DNA of 64,000 nucleotides from Leucobacter tenebrionis (GTDB taxonomy: Bacteria; Actinomycetota; Actinomycetes; Actinomycetales; Microbacteriaceae), in assembly GCF_019884725.1 (NCBI RefSeq), contig NZ_CP082322.1:1426001-1490000 (forward strand). Reading direction: 5' to 3'. This document shows positions 61,385 through 64,000 of the stretch, piece by piece. Each line of letters begins with the position of its first letter. Position 1 is the stretch's first letter. Both the position numbers and the translations under genes were made by a program. The notes under the pieces are model-generated. The model worked only from the letters and a program-made list of their open reading frames with translations. It made no database searches and was not told the DNA's origin.

Positions 61385-62380
61385 ATGCGCAGCACCCGCA
61401 ACGACGCTTCGACCCGCACCGCAGATACGACCCGCACCGCGGATTCGACCCTCACGGCAGATCCGAGCTTCGCCGGCGGCTGCCCCGTCGCCCACGGCGC
61501 TCGGATGGATCGGGATCCCGATCGATCCGCCACCACCGACGCACCGGGCGATGCTGCAACGCTCGACCACGGATACTTCGGCCCCGGCAGCATCAGCTGG
61601 CGCATATTCTCGGACCCCAGCTCGAAGCTCGGCGGAGTCGCCGCCCTGCTGCTCCAGTCGCTCAACCCCATGATGATGCGATTGTTCGACGGCACGAGCG
61701 GATACGCCTCCGACGCCGAGGGTCGCGCCGAGCGCACCGGGCGCTACATCGACACGACGGTGTTCGGCGACCGCGCACACGCCGATGCCGCGGGCGAGGC
61801 GGTGCGGCGGCTGCACGCGGCGAGCACCTGGACCGACCCGCGCACCGGCGAGGAACTGCGCGCCGACACGCAGGAATGGCTCGCCTGGACCCACAACGCC
61901 ATCGTCTACGGCGTATTGCGCGCCGCCGACGCGTTCGGCCCGATGCTCACCGTCGCCGAGCAGGATCGCTTCGTCCTCGAGCAGCACGAGGCCGCACGCA
62001 TCGTCGGCATCACCGATGCCGCGCTGCTGCCGGACAGCCGCGCCGAGCTCGACCGCTATATCGACGACAACCAGATCTGGATGGCACTCACCCTGCCCGC
62101 CGCAGAGCTCTCGCGGGAGCTGCGCGCTCCGGCACTGAGGGGCAACCCGGTCAAGGTGTGGGCGGCGGTCAACATCCAGGACGGCATCCTCTCGCTGCTG
62201 CCCGAATGGGCGCGCCTGCTGTTCGGGATCGACGGCCGACCCATGAATCTGCGCGCGGCCGCCCGCGTCACCCGCCGGCTCACCGCCGCGGCGCGCGCCG
62301 GGCGCTCCAGCAACGAGCTGATCTCGGAGGTGACGGCGCGCGTGCAGACCCACCCGTATCGCAAAGTGCGCCGACGCTGA
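61385..62380 (+). CDS. MpaB-family (DUF2236) oxygenase-like protein
   Basis: A 331-residue cytosolic-looking protein of the DUF2236/MpaB family, whose members include latex-clearing-type heme oxygenases. Recognisable features are GPGSISWRIFSDP, RLHAASTWTDP and TQEWLAWTHNAIVYGVL, with the histidine of the WTHNAI helix a likely heme ligand, plus DDNQIWMALTLP. The first 60 residues are Thr/Ala/Asp-rich and may be disordered. Substrate unknown. Confidence 0.8.
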   Translation: MRSTRNDASTRTADTTRTADSTLTADPSFAGGCPVAHGARMDRDPDRSATTDAPGDAATLDHGYFGPGSISWRIFSDPSSKLGGVAALLLQSLNPMMMRLFDGTSGYASDAEGRAERTGRYIDTTVFGDRAHADAAGEAVRRLHAASTWTDPRTGEELRADTQEWLAWTHNAIVYGVLRAADAFGPMLTVAEQDRFVLEQHEAARIVGITDAALLPDSRAELDRYIDDNQIWMALTLPAAELSRELRAPALRGNPVKVWAAVNIQDGILSLLPEWARLLFGIDGRPMNLRAAARVTRRLTAAARAGRSSNELISEVTARVQTHPYRKVRRR

Positions 62381-62409
62381 TCCCGATCACCCGTTCCCAC
62401 ACAGAGACC

Positions 62410-64000
62410 ATGCAGCTTCAGACTCCGTCCACATTGAGCGTGCGGCGCACCGCAGCAGCCCTCCTCTCCGATGGATGGGCGCTCGTGCGCGCCGGGGGCG
62501 CCCGCCTGGCCGGCCTGATCCTCGTCTCCCAGCTCGCCATCATGGGCGTCGCGCTACCTGTGATCGGGTGGCTCTTCCGCGAGGCGCTGCGCGCGGGCGG
62601 CATGACAGGCCTCGATCTCGGCGCGCTCGATCCGCAGCGCAGCTTCACGCTGACGATCGCGCTCATCGTGGCGATCGTCATCCTGGCGTTCTGGCTGATC
62701 TCGATGCAGTTCACCGCGCTGCTGGTGATGCTGCAGTGGCCCGGCATCGGTCTACGCGGCTTCGCTCGCGAACTCGGGCGCGTCGCACGCAAGCTACTGC
62801 GCCCGGGTTCGCTGTCGCTGCTGCTCTACCTTTTCCTGCTGCTGCCGCTCACCGGTTTCGGTTTCACCTCCGCTTTCACGCGCGGCATCGCGATCCCGTC
62901 GTTCATCTCGGGCGAGCTCCTCAAGAGCACGTCTGGCGGCGTCGCGCTCACCGTACTGTTGGTCGCGCTCGCGCTGCTCAACGTGCGCCTCGCGCTCACG
63001 GTGCCGATCTTCGTGCTCACCAGCGGAGGCCGGGCCGCACGGTGGAGCTGGCGGCTGACCCGCGGACCGCGCGCGTCACTGCCGCTCGTGCTCTCGATCG
63101 CGGCGGTGCTGCTGCTCGGCGGTGTCGCCGCGATCGCACTGACGATCACGGCGATGGTGCCGGTCGCTCTCTCCGACACCATCGCCCCCACCGCCTCGCC
63201 CGTAGTGGCCGCCTACTCGCTGGGAACCGCGCAGGTGATCGGGATCCTGCTCAGCGGCCTCGTGACCGCGTTCGTCGGCGCGATCCTCATCGCACGGGTG
63301 CGATCCGCGTCGCAGAACGACCCCCTGTTCCCGCCGCTCGCGACGCCGCCCGCCGGGGCACCGCATCACCGTGGCATGCCCGACCGCTCCAGCCGACCCT
63401 CGCGGCGCCCGGCCCTCCTCGTCGGATCGCTCATGATCCTCACCGCGATCGGCTTCGGCACCGCGGCGATCGACACGCTGCAACGCCTCTCCGACGTACC
63501 GGACACCCTCGCACTCGCGCACCGGGGCTTCTCGGACGGCGGCGTCGAGAACACGATCAGCGGGCTTGAAGCGGCGCACGCAGCGGGAGCCGACCTCGTC
63601 GAGATGGATGTCATGCAAACAAGGGACGGAGAGTTCGTCGCCATGCACGATGCGACTCTCGGGCGCCTCGCGGGGCGTTCAGACTCGGTGAAGGATCTCA
63701 CCCTCGCCGAGCTCACCGCGATCACGGTGCACGACATGCGGGGGCACGAGGATCTGATCCCGAGCTTCGCCGACTACGTCACCCGAGCGCAGCAGCTCGG
63801 AATGCCGCTGCTCATCGAGATCAAGCTCGGCGGCGGCGAAACCCCCGACCATGTAGAGCGGCTCGTCGATGAGCTCGAGCGGCTCGACGCCCTCAAGAGC
63901 AACATCTACCACTCCCTCGACGCGCCCAGCGTCGACCGACTGAAGCGGCTGCGCCCCGACCTCACCGTCGGCTACACGATGGCCTTCGCCGCGGTCGCCG
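62410..64000 (+). CDS. Glycerophosphodiester phosphodiesterase with N-terminal membrane domain (3' end outside window)
   Basis: The frame is open from ATG 62410 to the window edge (530 residues seen). Residues ~25-350 form a GPDPase membrane domain with several hydrophobic segments. A further membrane segment near 338-355 precedes a GDPD domain: LAHRGFSDGGVENT, GADLVEMDVMQTRDGEFVAMHD and PLLIEIKLGGG. It hydrolyses glycerophosphodiesters, either from lipids or from glycerol-phosphate polymers, to glycerol-3-phosphate, and could recycle teichoic-acid-type material. The C-terminus is missing. Confidence 0.85.
   Translation, partial: MQLQTPSTLSVRRTAAALLSDGWALVRAGGARLAGLILVSQLAIMGVALPVIGWLFREALRAGGMTGLDLGALDPQRSFTLTIALIVAIVILAFWLISMQFTALLVMLQWPGIGLRGFARELGRVARKLLRPGSLSLLLYLFLLLPLTGFGFTSAFTRGIAIPSFISGELLKSTSGGVALTVLLVALALLNVRLALTVPIFVLTSGGRAARWSWRLTRGPRASLPLVLSIAAVLLLGGVAAIALTITAMVPVALSDTIAPTASPVVAAYSLGTAQVIGILLSGLVTAFVGAILIARVRSASQNDPLFPPLATPPAGAPHHRGMPDRSSRPSRRPALLVGSLMILTAIGFGTAAIDTLQRLSDVPDTLALAHRGFSDGGVENTISGLEAAHAAGADLVEMDVMQTRDGEFVAMHDATLGRLAGRSDSVKDLTLAELTAITVHDMRGHEDLIPSFADYVTRAQQLGMPLLIEIKLGGGETPDHVERLVDELERLDALKSNIYHSLDAPSVDRLKRLRPDLTVGYTMAFAAVA

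Overview
The window is high-GC with Shine-Dalgarno-led genes and looks like a chromosome segment of a Gram-positive actinomycete, most plausibly a member of Microbacteriaceae. Pointers are a LytR-CpsA-Psr (LCP) ligase, a TagGH-type exporter, an actinobacterial-type coproheme decarboxylase, CcsB, VanZ and an MpaB/DUF2236 protein. Genus cannot be fixed from sequence alone. There are 36 protein-coding genes; I saw no rRNA, tRNA, CRISPR array or insertion sequence. By eye, much of the stretch from about 2.7 to 35.5 kb is less GC-rich than the exopolysaccharide genes from 36 kb onward.

Region 1 (1-8,564, + strand) begins with the end of a CDP-glycerol glycerophosphotransferase (teichoic-acid type). 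It continues through translationally overlapping genes for a sugar-transfer-associated ATP-grasp enzyme, a nucleotidyltransferase and a double ATP-grasp protein. Next come an ATP-grasp protein with N-terminal helical repeats and a BspA-type leucine-rich-repeat (LRR)/CapA protein. Region 2 (8,825-15,012) holds a secreted NlpC/P60-like protein with a VCBS propeller, a cyanophycin-synthetase-like ATP-grasp protein, an APC amino-acid permease and a second NlpC/P60-like lipoprotein.

Region 3 (15,321-37,632) is the most unusual part. It has a ~1,896-residue polypeptide combining helical repeats, ATP-grasp, LRR, CapA, ATP-grasp and a decayed ATP-grasp. Next are a MurF-like ligase and a second Mur ligase flanked by LRR domains, followed by one forward ATP-grasp gene. 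A reverse-strand series of five ATP-grasp genes (35,324 down to 26,442) follows, one of them fused to an enolase-superfamily-like domain and an acylphosphatase. This series lies directly downstream of a TagG-type permease and a TagH-type ATPase that itself carries a C-terminal LRR domain. In all, 11 polypeptides carry about 16 ATP-grasp modules, several visibly decayed. My inference is a template-free peptide-ligation system that builds or decorates a glycerol-phosphate-linked cell-surface polymer, held together by the LRR domain shared by four different enzymes, exported by the LRR-tagged ABC transporter and anchored by the LCP protein.

Region 4 (37,813-57,136) is a more ordinary envelope/exopolysaccharide locus. 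It has the LCP ligase, a TagD-like cytidylyltransferase, an acyltransferase-3 protein, a Wzy-like polymerase and a Wzz-like protein. A reverse operon follows: polyprenyl glycosylphosphotransferase, WecB/TagA glycosyltransferase, Wzx-like flippase, a small anchored protein, a fibrinogen-like/propeller surface protein and a CDP-alcohol phosphatidyltransferase. A large LuxR-family regulator, a 153-nt homopyrimidine tract and a glycosyltransferase complete it. Region 5 (57,202-64,000) holds accessory and housekeeping genes: ChdC/HemQ, VanZ, CcsB, a cation/proton antiporter, an MpaB-family protein and a truncated glycerophosphodiester phosphodiesterase.
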